Assembly: GCF_006363955.1 (NCBI RefSeq)
Contig: NZ_CP040948.1
Span: 1,736,001 to 1,800,000, forward strand
DNA: 64,000 nt
From: Methylophilus medardicus
Lineage (GTDB): Bacteria; Pseudomonadota; Gammaproteobacteria; Burkholderiales; Methylophilaceae
Reading direction: 5' to 3'
Of this stretch, positions 19,471 to 32,011 are shown one piece after another. The notes under the pieces are model-generated. The model did not search any database. It saw only the letters and a list, made by a program, of their open reading frames with translations, and was not told where the DNA came from. The position numbers and the translations under genes were made by a program. The first letter of the stretch is position 1, and each line of letters starts with the position of its first letter.

Positions 19471-20240
19471 AACATATTGCTAAGAAAAAATTTGGTCAGA
19501 ATTTTTTAATTGACCAAGCCATCATTCAAAGTCTGATCAATGCCATTCATCCGCAAGCTGACGACCTGATGGTCGAAATTGGCCCCGGCTTGGGCGCCAT
19601 GACGCAACCCTTGATCAAGCATCTCGATCATTTACATGTGGTTGAGATAGATCGCGACATTATTCAGTGGATGCAAAGTTTTTATCCCCCCCAAAAAATC
19701 ACCATCCATAATTCAGACGTGTTGAAATTCGACTTTAGCCACATCGGCGAGCGGATTCGCGTCGTCGGCAACCTACCCTACAACATTTCCAGCCCGATTT
19801 TATTCAAACTGCTCGAAAACACGGCGCAGATTATTGATATGCATTTTATGCTACAAAAAGAGGTGGTTGAGCGGATGGTGGCTGCACCCTCCACGTCAGA
19901 ATATGGCCGGTTGTCGGTCATGCTGCAATATCGCTTGCATATGGAATATATGGTGACGGTGCCGCCTGAAGCGTTTGACCCAGCACCTAAAGTCGAGTCT
20001 GCTTTTGTGCGGTGCGTGCCGCATGCCCGCCTGCCGTATCCCGCCGCAGACGAAGCCTTGTTTGCCAAAGTAGTGACCGCGGCTTTTGGTCAACGGCGAA
20101 AAACCTTACGCAACACCTTAAAAGGGTTGCTAGATGACGCGGGATTCAGCGCAATCAATATCGATTCGCAATCGCGTGCCGAAAACTTGGGCGTGGCCGA
20201 GTTTGTTGCTATCAGCAATTATCTAAGCGCCCATACCTAA
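19467..20240 (+). CDS. rsmA: 16S rRNA dimethyladenosine transferase RsmA (KsgA)
   Basis: A 257-residue SAM-dependent enzyme that dimethylates A1518 and A1519 of 16S rRNA late in 30S assembly. The start KKKFGQNFL is canonical; SAM motif I is VEIGPGLGAMT near residue 40 and catalytic motif IV is NLPYNIS near 105. The C-terminal helical domain (QRRKTLRNTLKGL) is present. The open frame extends 9 codons upstream inside pdxA, but the ATG at 19467 overlapping the pdxA stop gives the family-normal N-terminus. Confidence 0.95.
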   Translation: MKHIAKKKFGQNFLIDQAIIQSLINAIHPQADDLMVEIGPGLGAMTQPLIKHLDHLHVVEIDRDIIQWMQSFYPPQKITIHNSDVLKFDFSHIGERIRVVGNLPYNISSPILFKLLENTAQIIDMHFMLQKEVVERMVAAPSTSEYGRLSVMLQYRLHMEYMVTVPPEAFDPAPKVESAFVRCVPHARLPYPAADEALFAKVVTAAFGQRRKTLRNTLKGLLDDAGFSAINIDSQSRAENLGVAEFVAISNYLSAHT

Positions 20241-20292
20241 ATCGACCTGCGTAAAGCATGACCGGCTTCACCTGATTTAAAGTTTAGCCTGA

Positions 20293-20987
<695 letters not shown>

Positions 20988-21005
20988 CGAGTCACACGCT
21001 TTTAA

Positions 21006-21040
21006 ACACACAGCCCGCGATTGCGGGCTGTGTGTTTTTT
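21006..21040 (+). terminator. Intrinsic terminator of adk
   Basis: A 13-bp GC-rich stem (ACACACAGCCCGC / GCGGGCTGTGTGT) with a GATT loop is followed by six T. It has no T-run on the other strand, so it mainly serves adk. Confidence 0.9.
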
Positions 21041-21062
21041 ACTGCTATTAATCAAGCGTACC

Positions 21063-23240
21063 TTAAAAGTCGTAACGAATCCCGACAAATACTTGGCGAG
21101 GACGGCCCGCCACCTTGCCATCTACGCGACTCGCCAAATACTCTCTGTCGGTTAGATTATATCCACTCATGAAATAAGTCACTCTTGAACCCACTGGACG
21201 ATAATTTGCAGACATGTTGAACAATGTGTACGCTGGAATAGTGCCTGTTGTACCTGCTGCATTCTCTACACGTGTATTGGCGCTATCAGAAAACTGCTCA
21301 CTGACATAGTCTGCACCGATGCGAACGTCAAAACCAACTGGATGTAAGTATCCCACACTCATTGAAGCCATATGTTTGGGGGCATATTGCAAACGATTAC
21401 CTTTATCTGCCCCTTTTTCAAAATCTGCAGTAAAGACGTTTGTATAGGACCCTAACAAATAAAAGTGATGGGCGCTGTCAAAAATGGTTCCAAAATCAAC
21501 TTTACCAGCCAATTCAATCCCTGCTTGCTCAGTTTCACCCGCGTTTATAAACCGGCCTGCCGGCTGCTCAATCACAATGTCATCAAATTTAGTTTTAAAC
21601 AGCGTACTTTCAAAACTAACTCCCTTGAAGTATGCAGATCTTAAACCTAATTCATAATTGGTACTCTCCTCAGCGCGCGTCTGAGAAATATTCGCTCCAT
21701 CTAGATCTCGGCTAGCACGCGGTGGGGCAAAACCTTTATGCACACCACCAAATACTGTTGTATTTGTTATGCCATTCCAAGCCAAACCCAAGCCAGGTAA
21801 CACCTTAGACTGATGATTACTTTGCGAATTGAAAACGGCATTTCCACCAGCTTGAAAAATCGTGGTTCTCTGTTTGATATCTTCATAGCGAACGCCTGGC
21901 GTAATTGCAAAATCACCCGCATAAAAAGTGTTTTGGAAGTAATAGGATTTAGCCTCCACTGCAATTCTAATATCCTCACGAAAATCGGCTACTGCACTCG
22001 CAATACCAGGCTGCTCTGCATTAGCTTTCAGAAATGAGAGGCTTTGCGCACGTGCATCATTTCCACGCCATTGGCGACGTCTCTGGTCTTCTTCATGGTA
22101 TCTAAACCCAATGACTGCTTCACTTTGCAGTCCGAATAATGAATGTTGAAAGTCCAAACGCGGCTCAATGCCCCAGTATTGAAAATCTCGAGGTCTGTGA
22201 CGTCCACCGCACTGATCCGCATTAGCTAGATTATTATTCCCACTTGGCAAACCTGCCGGACACCTTTCCAATTGTGAAAAGCCTGCATTGCTACCTGGCG
22301 TATCAATTTGCCTAAATGAGGATCTGAATACATCGACATAATATGCATTTGTGGTGAGTCTGGCTGTATCGCTAATATCAAATATGTGTGTAAGTTGTCC
22401 GCTTTTTCTTTCAAGTTCAAAAAAATCATTATTCCCAGTAGGAGCTTGGTACTTATCGAGCGCGTATTCCGCTGCGCCAAGTCCAGTTTCACTGACATGA
22501 GACTCTTCTTTATAGTAACCAACCTTAGCAATTAACTTTTGGCTATCTGTTAGGTTAAGCTGACCTTTCAAGGTCATATCTAGAACATCAAAATCATGGT
22601 TTTTACGAATACCATCGCCTTTTTTCTGATTGACATCCAGCATGACACCGCCCCGCTCATTTCCATAGCCTGCGTTTGCGTACAGGCCGGTAAAATCATT
22701 ATTCCCAAGCATGGCTTGGACGGCGCCTTGAAAACCATTGGTTGGTACAGGACGAGTGACGAAGTTGATCATGCCGCCCACCGTTTGTGGACCATACAAT
22801 ATTTGACCAGACCCTTTAACTACTTCAATCCGTTGAATACGTTCCATAGGTGTTGTTAAATGCAGTGATGGATCTCCATATGGCCCTAACTGCAAAGGCA
22901 CACCGTCCTCCATCACTAGTGTTCGAGAAGTGCGACGAGGATTCAAACCACGTATACCGATATTCAAACCCAAGCCGAAAGAGTTCTCACCGACCACATT
23001 TACACCTGGTACGTTGTTTAGGGCTTCTTGAACCGAAAATGGACGTCTTAGATCTAGATCTTTTTTATCCAACAAATAATAAGAGCCCGGAACAGACTCT
23101 AGCCTGTCAGGCAATATTCCGCGTACTTCTACTGGAGAAATATCTAAAGATTTCTCTAGCCTTGCGCTTTCCTCTGAAAATACCTCCATAGCCGGATTCA
23201 AAGCCAACATAGTTGCAACCAACACACTTTTCTTCTTCAT
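21063..23240 (-). CDS. TonB-dependent outer-membrane receptor (FecA/siderophore type)
   Basis: A 725-residue TonB-dependent receptor. A signal peptide (about 1-22) is followed by a TonB-box-like stretch (DISPVEVRG), the plug domain (about 40-160, with VQEALNNVPGVNVVGENS, IRGLNPRRTSRTLVMEDGVP and RIEVVKGSGQILYGPQTVGGMINFVTR), and a 22-strand barrel ending in the terminal signature FVGIRYDF. There is no N-terminal FecA-type signalling extension and no anti-sigma/sigma pair nearby. The substrate is probably a ferric chelate, but no transport partner is adjacent. The gene is visibly richer in A and T than its neighbours and sits alone between adk and leuS, which fits acquisition by transfer. A Fur-like site lies 76 bases upstream. 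Confidence 0.9.
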   Translation of the reverse strand: MKKKSVLVATMLALNPAMEVFSEESARLEKSLDISPVEVRGILPDRLESVPGSYYLLDKKDLDLRRPFSVQEALNNVPGVNVVGENSFGLGLNIGIRGLNPRRTSRTLVMEDGVPLQLGPYGDPSLHLTTPMERIQRIEVVKGSGQILYGPQTVGGMINFVTRPVPTNGFQGAVQAMLGNNDFTGLYANAGYGNERGGVMLDVNQKKGDGIRKNHDFDVLDMTLKGQLNLTDSQKLIAKVGYYKEESHVSETGLGAAEYALDKYQAPTGNNDFFELERKSGQLTHIFDISDTARLTTNAYYVDVFRSSFRQIDTPGSNAGFSQLERCPAGLPSGNNNLANADQCGGRHRPRDFQYWGIEPRLDFQHSLFGLQSEAVIGFRYHEEDQRRRQWRGNDARAQSLSFLKANAEQPGIASAVADFREDIRIAVEAKSYYFQNTFYAGDFAITPGVRYEDIKQRTTIFQAGGNAVFNSQSNHQSKVLPGLGLAWNGITNTTVFGGVHKGFAPPRASRDLDGANISQTRAEESTNYELGLRSAYFKGVSFESTLFKTKFDDIVIEQPAGRFINAGETEQAGIELAGKVDFGTIFDSAHHFYLLGSYTNVFTADFEKGADKGNRLQYAPKHMASMSVGYLHPVGFDVRIGADYVSEQFSDSANTRVENAAGTTGTIPAYTLFNMSANYRPVGSRVTYFMSGYNLTDREYLASRVDGKVAGRPRQVFVGIRYDF

Positions 23241-23315
23241 CAGTTTTCCCTCTCTTATTGGTTTTTTATCATCAACAAAAATAACGGAAGTGCAATTTCA
23301 ATGCCAAACATATCG

Positions 23316-23330
23316 CGATAATATTTATCT
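23316..23330 (-). promoter_or_regulatory. Candidate Fur box upstream of the TonB-dependent receptor
   Basis: The 15-mer CGATAATATTTATCT matches the 7-1-7 Fur consensus TGATAAT-N-ATTATCA at 11 of 14 positions. It lies 76-90 bases before the receptor start. No experiment supports it, so it is a suggestion that iron controls this gene. Confidence 0.4.
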
Positions 23331-23456
23331 AGCTGTTTTTAATACACAAATAACCATCGTAGCCCCCCTCCATCAGTCACTGTGTAGTGGTTTATATAAG
23401 CCACTTTTCAGCCATATGTTTTATAACAACCCATTTACATGCTTATCCCGCCGTGA

Positions 23457-26150
<2,694 letters not shown>

Positions 26151-26153
26151 TCC

Positions 26154-26159
26154 AAGGAG
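26154..26159 (+). promoter_or_regulatory. Shine-Dalgarno that fixes the lptE TTG start
   Basis: AAGGAG directly after the leuS stop lies 7 bases before a TTG at 26167. No ATG in this frame falls in a comparable place except one inside leuS at 26137, which would lack a ribosome site. The position argues for TTG initiation. Confidence 0.6.
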
Positions 26160-26166
26160 CACAACC

Positions 26167-26673
26167 TTGCTGCAAAAACTTACGCAAAGATACGTGATTT
26201 ACTGGTTCAGCATGCTGACACTGTCAGTCATGTTGACGGCTTGCGGCTTTCATTTACGGCAACCGTCACCGATTGCCTTTAAAACCGTGCAGATTAAGGG
26301 CACCACCTTGATCAATACGGCGCTGAAAAAATTACTCATCGAACAGGGCGTGAAAGTAGTGACGGATGCCGAAGAGGCAGAGCTGCAACTTGAACTGCTC
26401 AAAGAAGAAAACGAACAACGTATTCTGTCCTTAAGCGGCACAGGGGTAGTGCGAGAGTATGAACTGTATTATCGCGTGCAATACCGCACAAAACTGGCGT
26501 CCGAAGCCACTTGGGCTTTACCGTTGGTGATGGAAGGTCGTCGCGACTACACCTATAACGATGCGAACCTGCTCGCAAAACAAGCTGAGCAAAAACTGTT
26601 GACTGACAGCATGCAAACGGATGTGCTGAACGGCATCATGCGTCGTTTATCCGCCCTCAAAAAAGTGCAGTAA
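26167..26673 (+). CDS. lptE: LPS-assembly lipoprotein LptE
   Basis: A lipoprotein of about 168 residues that plugs the LptD barrel. With the TTG start the N-terminus is a lipoprotein signal (YVIYWFSMLTLSVMLTAC), with lipobox LTAC and the acylated Cys near residue 26, followed by GFHLRQP, which is typical of LptE. The later part (IKGTTLINTALKKLLIEQGVKVV, and the C-terminal DYTYNDANLLAKQAEQKLL) fits the LptE alpha-beta fold. An ATG at 26137 inside leuS would give a longer N-terminus with no ribosome site and a displaced signal peptide. It ends 2 bases before holA. Confidence 0.88.
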   Translation: MLQKLTQRYVIYWFSMLTLSVMLTACGFHLRQPSPIAFKTVQIKGTTLINTALKKLLIEQGVKVVTDAEEAELQLELLKEENEQRILSLSGTGVVREYELYYRVQYRTKLASEATWALPLVMEGRRDYTYNDANLLAKQAEQKLLTDSMQTDVLNGIMRRLSALKKVQ

Positions 26674-26675
26674 TC

Positions 26676-27716
26676 ATGCGCATTCAGGCTGCGCAACTTG
26701 TGCAACATCTACCGCCGAAACAGTCGCTATTTGTGTTGGCTGGCGATGAGCCGTTGTCTATTACTGAAGCCATGGATCAGATTCGTGCTGCTTCACGTCA
26801 GCATGGTGCGCAAGAGCGCGCAAGTTTTACGGTAGAGCGCTACTTTAATTGGGCACAAGTCAGCCAGTTTCTACAAAGTTTTTCGCTGTTTGCAGAGCAT
26901 CGCATTCTCGAGATCAACATTCCCACTGGCAAACCGGGGGTCGAAGGCGCCAAGGCCTTACTGCAACTGGCTGAACAACCCACTGCCGACACCACCATCA
27001 TTATCACCTTGCCAGCGCCGGACCGTGACATGACCAGCAGTGCATGGTATGAAGCCTTGTTGCAGCTTGGCGTATTACTCATTCTCAACCAAGTCCCATT
27101 AGCGCAATTGCCTGAATGGATCGCCCAACGGCTGGCCATTCAGCAGCAAACGGCGGATGAAGCCTCGCGCCGTTTTATTGCCGAACAGGTCGAAGGCAAT
27201 TTACTGGCGGCGCATCAAGAGATTCAAAAACTCGGTTTGCTGTATCCGCCCGGGCCACTCTCTGAGGCCGCCATTCGCCAGTGTGTGCTCAACGTCGCGC
27301 GCTTTGATGTGTCACAACTCGGCGAAGCCATGCTGCAGGGTGACCAGAGTCGTGTGATGCGTATTATTGAAGGTCTGCGTGAAGAGGGCGAAACGGCTGT
27401 CGCCGTGATGAATCCGCTGGTGTGGTTGTTTCGGCCTTTATTGCAAGTGCGTCAAGCCATGCAAAACGGGCAATCCGTGCAAACGGCCCTGAGCCAAGCG
27501 CGACTATTTGGCGACCGTCAGCTGTTAGTCAAACGGGCGGTGGAATTTTTACCGCAAAAACATATCGAAGCGGCATTACAAAAACTGTCAGAGATAGACC
27601 GCATCGCAAAAGGCGTTGGTCAAGGCGACGCTTGGTTGGAGCTCTCGCGCCTGTGTAGCGGCATCGCCCGGATGGCCGCGGGTAAATCAGCGCGTGCCGT
27701 CAACAAACCGCGATAA
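26676..27716 (+). CDS. holA: DNA polymerase III delta subunit
   Basis: A 346-residue clamp-loader delta subunit, which opens the beta clamp during replication. It has the family start MRIQAAQLVQHLPPKQSLFVLAGDEPLSITEAMDQIR and the AAA+ like fold without a functional Walker A, as is normal for delta. The central FSLFAEHRILEINIPTGKPG block and the C-terminal LSRLCSGIARM are typical. It is placed right after lptE, as in many proteobacteria. Confidence 0.94.
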   Translation: MRIQAAQLVQHLPPKQSLFVLAGDEPLSITEAMDQIRAASRQHGAQERASFTVERYFNWAQVSQFLQSFSLFAEHRILEINIPTGKPGVEGAKALLQLAEQPTADTTIIITLPAPDRDMTSSAWYEALLQLGVLLILNQVPLAQLPEWIAQRLAIQQQTADEASRRFIAEQVEGNLLAAHQEIQKLGLLYPPGPLSEAAIRQCVLNVARFDVSQLGEAMLQGDQSRVMRIIEGLREEGETAVAVMNPLVWLFRPLLQVRQAMQNGQSVQTALSQARLFGDRQLLVKRAVEFLPQKHIEAALQKLSEIDRIAKGVGQGDAWLELSRLCSGIARMAAGKSARAVNKPR

Positions 27717-27756
27717 GCGTTTAAGCAGATCGCGCGTTTAAGATAGAATATCGAAT

Positions 27757-29013
27757 ATGGACATCACACAATACATGAAACAACTGGGTGAGCAGGCTCG
27801 CGCCGCTTCCCGCTTGATGGCAAGTGCCGACACCAACACCAAAAATCAGGCGTTGCGCAACATTGCAGCTTTAATTCGCCAGCATGACAAAGCCCTGCTG
27901 GCAGCGAATCAGCAAGATTTAGACGCCGCGAAAGCCAATGGCATGGACGCCGCCATGCTGGATCGTCTGACCTTGAGCGACAAGTCTGTAGCGACCATGG
28001 CCGAGGGTCTTGAACAAATTGCCAGCCTGCCAGACCCCATTGGTGAAATGAGCGGTTTCAAATACCGTCCTTCTGGCATACAGATCGGGCAAATGCGGGT
28101 GCCACTGGGCGTGATCGGCATCATTTATGAAGCCCGGCCGAATGTGACGGTCGATGCCGCTGGTTTGTGTATTAAATCAGGGAACGCCTGCATTTTGCGT
28201 GGGGGCTCTGAAGCCATCCATTGCAATCAGGCACTGGCAAAATTAGTGCATCAAGGTCTGCAACAAGCGGGCCTGCCACAAGCAGCGGTGTTGGTGGTTG
28301 AAACGACTGACCGCGCGGCTGTGGGCGAACTCATCACCATGAAGCAATATATTGATGTGATTGTGCCACGAGGCGGCAAGGGACTGATCGAGCGCATCAG
28401 TAATGATGCCCGTATTCCAGTGATCAAACACTTAGATGGCAACTGCCATGTTTATGTGGACGACGAAGCTGACCTCGACAAAGCGGTGCGCATTCTTGAA
28501 AACGCAAAAACCCAGCGCTTGGGCACCTGCAATACCGCCGAATCCTTACTGGTGGCGCGCGGCATTGCCAACACAGCCTTGCCGCTATTGGCTGAAATGC
28601 TGACCGCCAAAGGCATCGAGATTCGGGGCTGCGCGGAAACGCTTGCCTTGGTGCCGCAAGCGATTGCCGCGACCGATGAAGACTATTACACCGAATATCT
28701 GGCAGCGATCATCTCGTGCAAAGTCGTCAGTGGCGTTGATGAAGCCATCGCGCACATCAATCAACACTCCAGCCAGCACACTGAGGCAATCGTGACCGAA
28801 AACTATACCAAAGCGCGCAAGTTTCTGCGCGAAGTGGATTCCAGCAGCGTCATGGTGAATGCCTCCACACGTTTTGCTGATGGCTTCGAATATGGCTTTG
28901 GCGCCGAAATCGGCATCTCAACCGATAAATTGCACGCGCGCGGACCGGTCGGCCTTGAAGGGCTGACCTCGCTAAAATATGTGGTCTTGGGCGACGGTCA
29001 CGTTAGAGCTTAA
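27757..29013 (+). CDS. proA: Gamma-glutamyl phosphate reductase
   Basis: A 418-residue NADPH-dependent aldehyde-dehydrogenase-fold enzyme that reduces gamma-glutamyl phosphate to glutamate semialdehyde in proline synthesis. The catalytic Cys lies in [12 protein letters not shown] near residue 255. The conserved [30 protein letters not shown] and C-terminal [17 protein letters not shown] blocks are present. Its usual partner proB is not here. It interrupts the common leuS-lptE-holA-nadD order. Confidence 0.97.
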   Translation: MDITQYMKQLGEQARAASRLMASADTNTKNQALRNIAALIRQHDKALLAANQQDLDAAKANGMDAAMLDRLTLSDKSVATMAEGLEQIASLPDPIGEMSGFKYRPSGIQIGQMRVPLGVIGIIYEARPNVTVDAAGLCIKSGNACILRGGSEAIHCNQALAKLVHQGLQQAGLPQAAVLVVETTDRAAVGELITMKQYIDVIVPRGGKGLIERISNDARIPVIKHLDGNCHVYVDDEADLDKAVRILENAKTQRLGTCNTAESLLVARGIANTALPLLAEMLTAKGIEIRGCAETLALVPQAIAATDEDYYTEYLAAIISCKVVSGVDEAIAHINQHSSQHTEAIVTENYTKARKFLREVDSSSVMVNASTRFADGFEYGFGAEIGISTDKLHARGPVGLEGLTSLKYVVLGDGHVRA

Positions 29014-29106
29014 TCCTGATCGCGGCCGCAACACGCACATGGATGCGGCCCGATCAACCCCTTACCGCCCTCAAGACGCTTTACACCCGCATTGATTCAG
29101 GCACCC

Positions 29107-29745
29107 ATGGAAACCATAGGCATCTTCGGTGGTACGTTCAACCCCATTCACAATGGGCATTTGGCGTTGGCAAACAGTGTGCTCAACACACTGCACTGCG
29201 CGCAAATACGCTTGATCCCTGCCGCCGTGCCACCGCATAAAGAAACCCCGGCCGTGACAGCAGAGCATCGCGCAGCGATGGTAGCGTTAGCGATTCAAGA
29301 CCAACCACAACTCGTGCTCGATACCTGTGAGCTAGCGCGACAAGGTCCCTCTTACACCATTGATACCCTGCACTTGCTGCGCCAGCGTTTTCCAGCGCAG
29401 GCACTCTGCCTCATCATGGGCCAAGATAGTTACCAAAAGCTGCCTTCTTGGCATCGCTGGCAAGCATTGCTAGACGCATGTCATCTGTTGGTGGTACACC
29501 GGGCAGATTGTGATGAACAGCTCAGTCTGCATGCAGCGCATGCTGGGCGCCTGATCGACATTGCACGCGCAGCACACATGTTTGCGCAACAAACCCATGG
29601 CTTGATTAGTTTTTTACCCAACCCTCCGCCCGACCTCTCCTCAACCCGTATTCGAGCAGAATTACAGGCGCAAAGCCCCGCAATCACGACAGCCCTGCCG
29701 CCATTGGTGCTGCGTTATATTCAGCAAAATCACCTGTATCAATAG
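29107..29745 (+). CDS. nadD: Nicotinate-nucleotide adenylyltransferase
   Basis: A 212-residue enzyme that adenylates nicotinate mononucleotide in NAD synthesis. The HxGH-type nucleotidyl-transfer motif is GGTFNPIHNGHLAL at the N-terminus, and the C-terminal LSSTRIR is the matching SSTxIR motif. IPAAVPPHKET and MGQDSYQKLPSWHRW are typical. The start at 29107 is preferred over the frame opening at 29092. In many bacteria rsfS and rlmH follow; here they do not. Confidence 0.95.
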   Translation: METIGIFGGTFNPIHNGHLALANSVLNTLHCAQIRLIPAAVPPHKETPAVTAEHRAAMVALAIQDQPQLVLDTCELARQGPSYTIDTLHLLRQRFPAQALCLIMGQDSYQKLPSWHRWQALLDACHLLVVHRADCDEQLSLHAAHAGRLIDIARAAHMFAQQTHGLISFLPNPPPDLSSTRIRAELQAQSPAITTALPPLVLRYIQQNHLYQ

Positions 29746-30041
29746 CGCAACGCCTGACTTGCCCCCGGCAGAGTCAGTGAAATCATCCCGCAGCAACTGA
29801 TCAATCAGCAGAAGCCGCAGAAACGCCGACAATTCTGCACCCTGAAATACACATTTAACCCATTTTAAAGCGCACTTAGCGTGTTCATTTTAGGTGTTTT
29901 ATACAAAAATGCACTTAAAGTATTGAATTGAATGACTAATCAGCCCCTTTACTGGCTATACAGGCTTTCTATAGTTTGCTAATGTATGGATATCAAAATA
30001 ATTGCGGTGATGCACACCGCTTCATGCCCGGGGTGACATTG
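29746..30041. other. Intergenic region after nadD
   Basis: About 296 bases without a gene. The second half is AT-rich (CACTTAAAGTATTGAATTG region) and could carry the promoter of the small gene that follows. I see no repeat, riboswitch or RNA gene. Confidence 0.4.
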
Positions 30042-30275
30042 ATGAAAATGGAGCATAGGTCAGGCAAGTATTTGTACAGCATACGCAGTGCAAATGGGGT
30101 GTTGGTTGAAAACTTACAGATATTTGGCAAGTCGCGCAGCGATGCGGATGCGAAAATCCGTCAGATGTACTGGCGCTGTGAGATTTTGAGTTGTAGCTTA
30201 GTCGCGGACTTGCGTGCGCGCGCACCCAATTTGAAGATGCAATGGGAACGGCCAATGCCACGCCCAGCCACTTAA
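30042..30275 (+). CDS. Small protein of unknown function
   Basis: A 77-residue basic protein (SGKYLYSIRSANGVLVENLQ, later YWRCEILSCSLVADLRARAP) that I do not recognise. The start at 30042 follows GGGGTGA at a normal distance; the frame opens at 29976 but without a ribosome site. It is soluble, with no signal peptide or membrane segment. The IRSANGVLVENLQIFGKSRSDADAKIRQMY arrangement reads like a small beta hairpin plus helix. A perfect terminator follows, which supports that it is a real transcription unit. Compositional fit to the neighbours is ordinary. Confidence 0.55.
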   Translation: MKMEHRSGKYLYSIRSANGVLVENLQIFGKSRSDADAKIRQMYWRCEILSCSLVADLRARAPNLKMQWERPMPRPAT

Positions 30276-30281
30276 GAAGTC

Positions 30282-30310
30282 AAAAAAGCGCTTGATTCAA
30301 GCGCTTTTTT
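30282..30310 (+). terminator. Bidirectional intrinsic terminator
   Basis: A 12-bp perfect stem AAAAAAGCGCTT / AAGCGCTTTTTT with a 5-base loop. It ends the small gene and can equally end the convergent nrdA-nrdB-yfaE transcript. Confidence 0.85.
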
Positions 30311-30343
30311 TACGACGAAATGCAACCCGCCAAGACCAAGCAT

Positions 30344-30754
30344 TTAAAATAATGACAGGTTGCTGGCTTGCGTTTGCTGCTTAACCGCTCTTCTTCTGGC
30401 CAGTTTTTTCACTGGGCTGGCCCCCGCAAACAATGCCTCATCGAACAATGATTGCTGTGCCGGAAACATATCGTTTTGCAAGAAAGCATCTTGCAAATCA
30501 AACCTGAGTTCGCAATCTACATGAATATCAGACTTGGGCACACAGCAACAAGGCAGAATCTCATCCGTGGCGATGAAGGCTAACGGCTGATCCAGGTATT
30601 GGACTTCACCATCAATCAACCGCACACGACAGGCGCCACAATACCCGCCCCGACATTGAAACTCTACTTCGTGGCCGGTACGTTCTAGGCCCTCGAGCAG
30701 CGTTTCATGAGGGAGCAGACTAAAGCGGCTATGTTGGCTACGGATGCTGATCAC
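30344..30754 (-). CDS. yfaE: 2Fe-2S ferredoxin, YfaE-like
   Basis: A 136-residue plant-type [2Fe-2S] ferredoxin. The cluster cysteines are in CRGGYCGACRV near residue 34, with the fourth in LPCCC near 68. E. coli YfaE, encoded next to nrdB, helps rebuild the diferric-tyrosyl radical of NrdB, and the position 8 bases after nrdB fits this. It is longer than E. coli YfaE (84 residues): about 50 extra C-terminal residues (QQSLFDEALF, then basic ARRRAVKQQ) have no domain I know. Confidence 0.88.
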   Translation of the reverse strand: MISIRSQHSRFSLLPHETLLEGLERTGHEVEFQCRGGYCGACRVRLIDGEVQYLDQPLAFIATDEILPCCCVPKSDIHVDCELRFDLQDAFLQNDMFPAQQSLFDEALFAGASPVKKLARRRAVKQQTQASNLSLF

Positions 30755-30762
30755 AGTGCGAA

Positions 30763-31896
30763 TTATAGTTCAAAGCCGTTTAGATCATCCGCCGAGACTT
30801 CAGAGTCAATCTGACCAATCAGATAAGAACTCAGCTCAACTTCTTGCGGAGCCACTTGTACCGTGTCTGAGGCTAACCAAGTGTTAATCCATGGAATCGG
30901 ATTGTTTTTAGCATTGGGGAAAGCGGCAGGCAAGCCGACCGAAGCCATCCGGCTGTTGGTGATGTATTCGACGTACTGGCATAAAATGTCTTTATTCAGC
31001 CCAATCATCGAGCCATCTTTAAACAGATACTCCGCCCATTGCTTTTCTTGTTCGGCAGCGGTTTTAAACATCTCGAAGCACTCCTGATGTAACTCCGCTG
31101 CAATCTCGGCAAACTCTGGGTCATCCTGACCAGAGCGCATAATATTCAGCATGTGCTGCGTGCCGGTGAGGTGCAAGGCTTCATCACGTGCAATCAAGCG
31201 AATAATTTTGGCATTGCCCTCCATCACTTTACGTTCGGCAAAGGCGAACGAACACGCAAAGCTGACATAAAAGCGGATCGCTTCCAAGATATTCACGCTC
31301 ATCAAGCAACGGTAGAGCAGCTTTTTCAGTTCTCGCCGCTTCACAGATTTGAGCTCGCCATTAATGATGTGCTCGCCCTCCCCCAATTGCGAATACAACA
31401 TCGTCTGCTGAATCAACTCATCATAATAATGCGCAATATCGGTCGCGCGCGCAGTGATGTTTTCGTTACGCACAATGTCGTCAAACATGACTGATGGATC
31501 GTTGACGATGTTGCGAATAATGTGGGTGTACGAGCGCGAATGAATCGTTTCAGAAAACGCCCAGGTTTCAATCCACGTTTCAATCTCAGGCAGTGAAACC
31601 AAAGGCAGCAGCGCCACATTTGGACTGCGGCCTTGAATCGAATCCAGCAAGGTCTGATATTTGAGATTACTGATAAAAATATGCTTCTCGTGCTCAGGCA
31701 GACCTTGATAATCTGCACGGTCTTGCGACACATCGACTTCTTCAGGACGCCAGAAAAAAGAAAGTTGCTTCTCAATCAACTTTTCGAATACCGGGTATTT
31801 CTGTTGATCATAACGCGCCACATTGACTGGCTGACCAAAAAACATGGGTTCTTTTAACTGCTCGTTATCTATTTTGGTGAAAATGCTGTAAGCCAT
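30763..31896 (-). CDS. nrdB: Ribonucleoside-diphosphate reductase class Ia, beta subunit
   Basis: A 377-residue diferric-tyrosyl radical subunit. The radical tyrosine is Y123 in [13 protein letters not shown], and iron ligands are visible (D85, E116, H119, the later E and EH pairs in [13 protein letters not shown]). The C-terminal tail ADDLNGFEL is the peptide that docks on NrdA. Length and sequence follow E. coli NrdB (376). It lies between nrdA and yfaE. Oxygen is required for radical formation, so this is the aerobic enzyme. Confidence 0.97.
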   Translation of the reverse strand: MAYSIFTKIDNEQLKEPMFFGQPVNVARYDQQKYPVFEKLIEKQLSFFWRPEEVDVSQDRADYQGLPEHEKHIFISNLKYQTLLDSIQGRSPNVALLPLVSLPEIETWIETWAFSETIHSRSYTHIIRNIVNDPSVMFDDIVRNENITARATDIAHYYDELIQQTMLYSQLGEGEHIINGELKSVKRRELKKLLYRCLMSVNILEAIRFYVSFACSFAFAERKVMEGNAKIIRLIARDEALHLTGTQHMLNIMRSGQDDPEFAEIAAELHQECFEMFKTAAEQEKQWAEYLFKDGSMIGLNKDILCQYVEYITNSRMASVGLPAAFPNAKNNPIPWINTWLASDTVQVAPQEVELSSYLIGQIDSEVSADDLNGFEL

Positions 31897-32011
31897 CTTC
31901 TTCTCTAATCTTCAGATTAATTGATACATTAGTTGCTAGGTAGAGGCCGCGCCCTAGGGGATGGGGAGTTTTATCCCCGCCCACCCCGCAGAGCGATTCG
32001 GTGAATACTGC

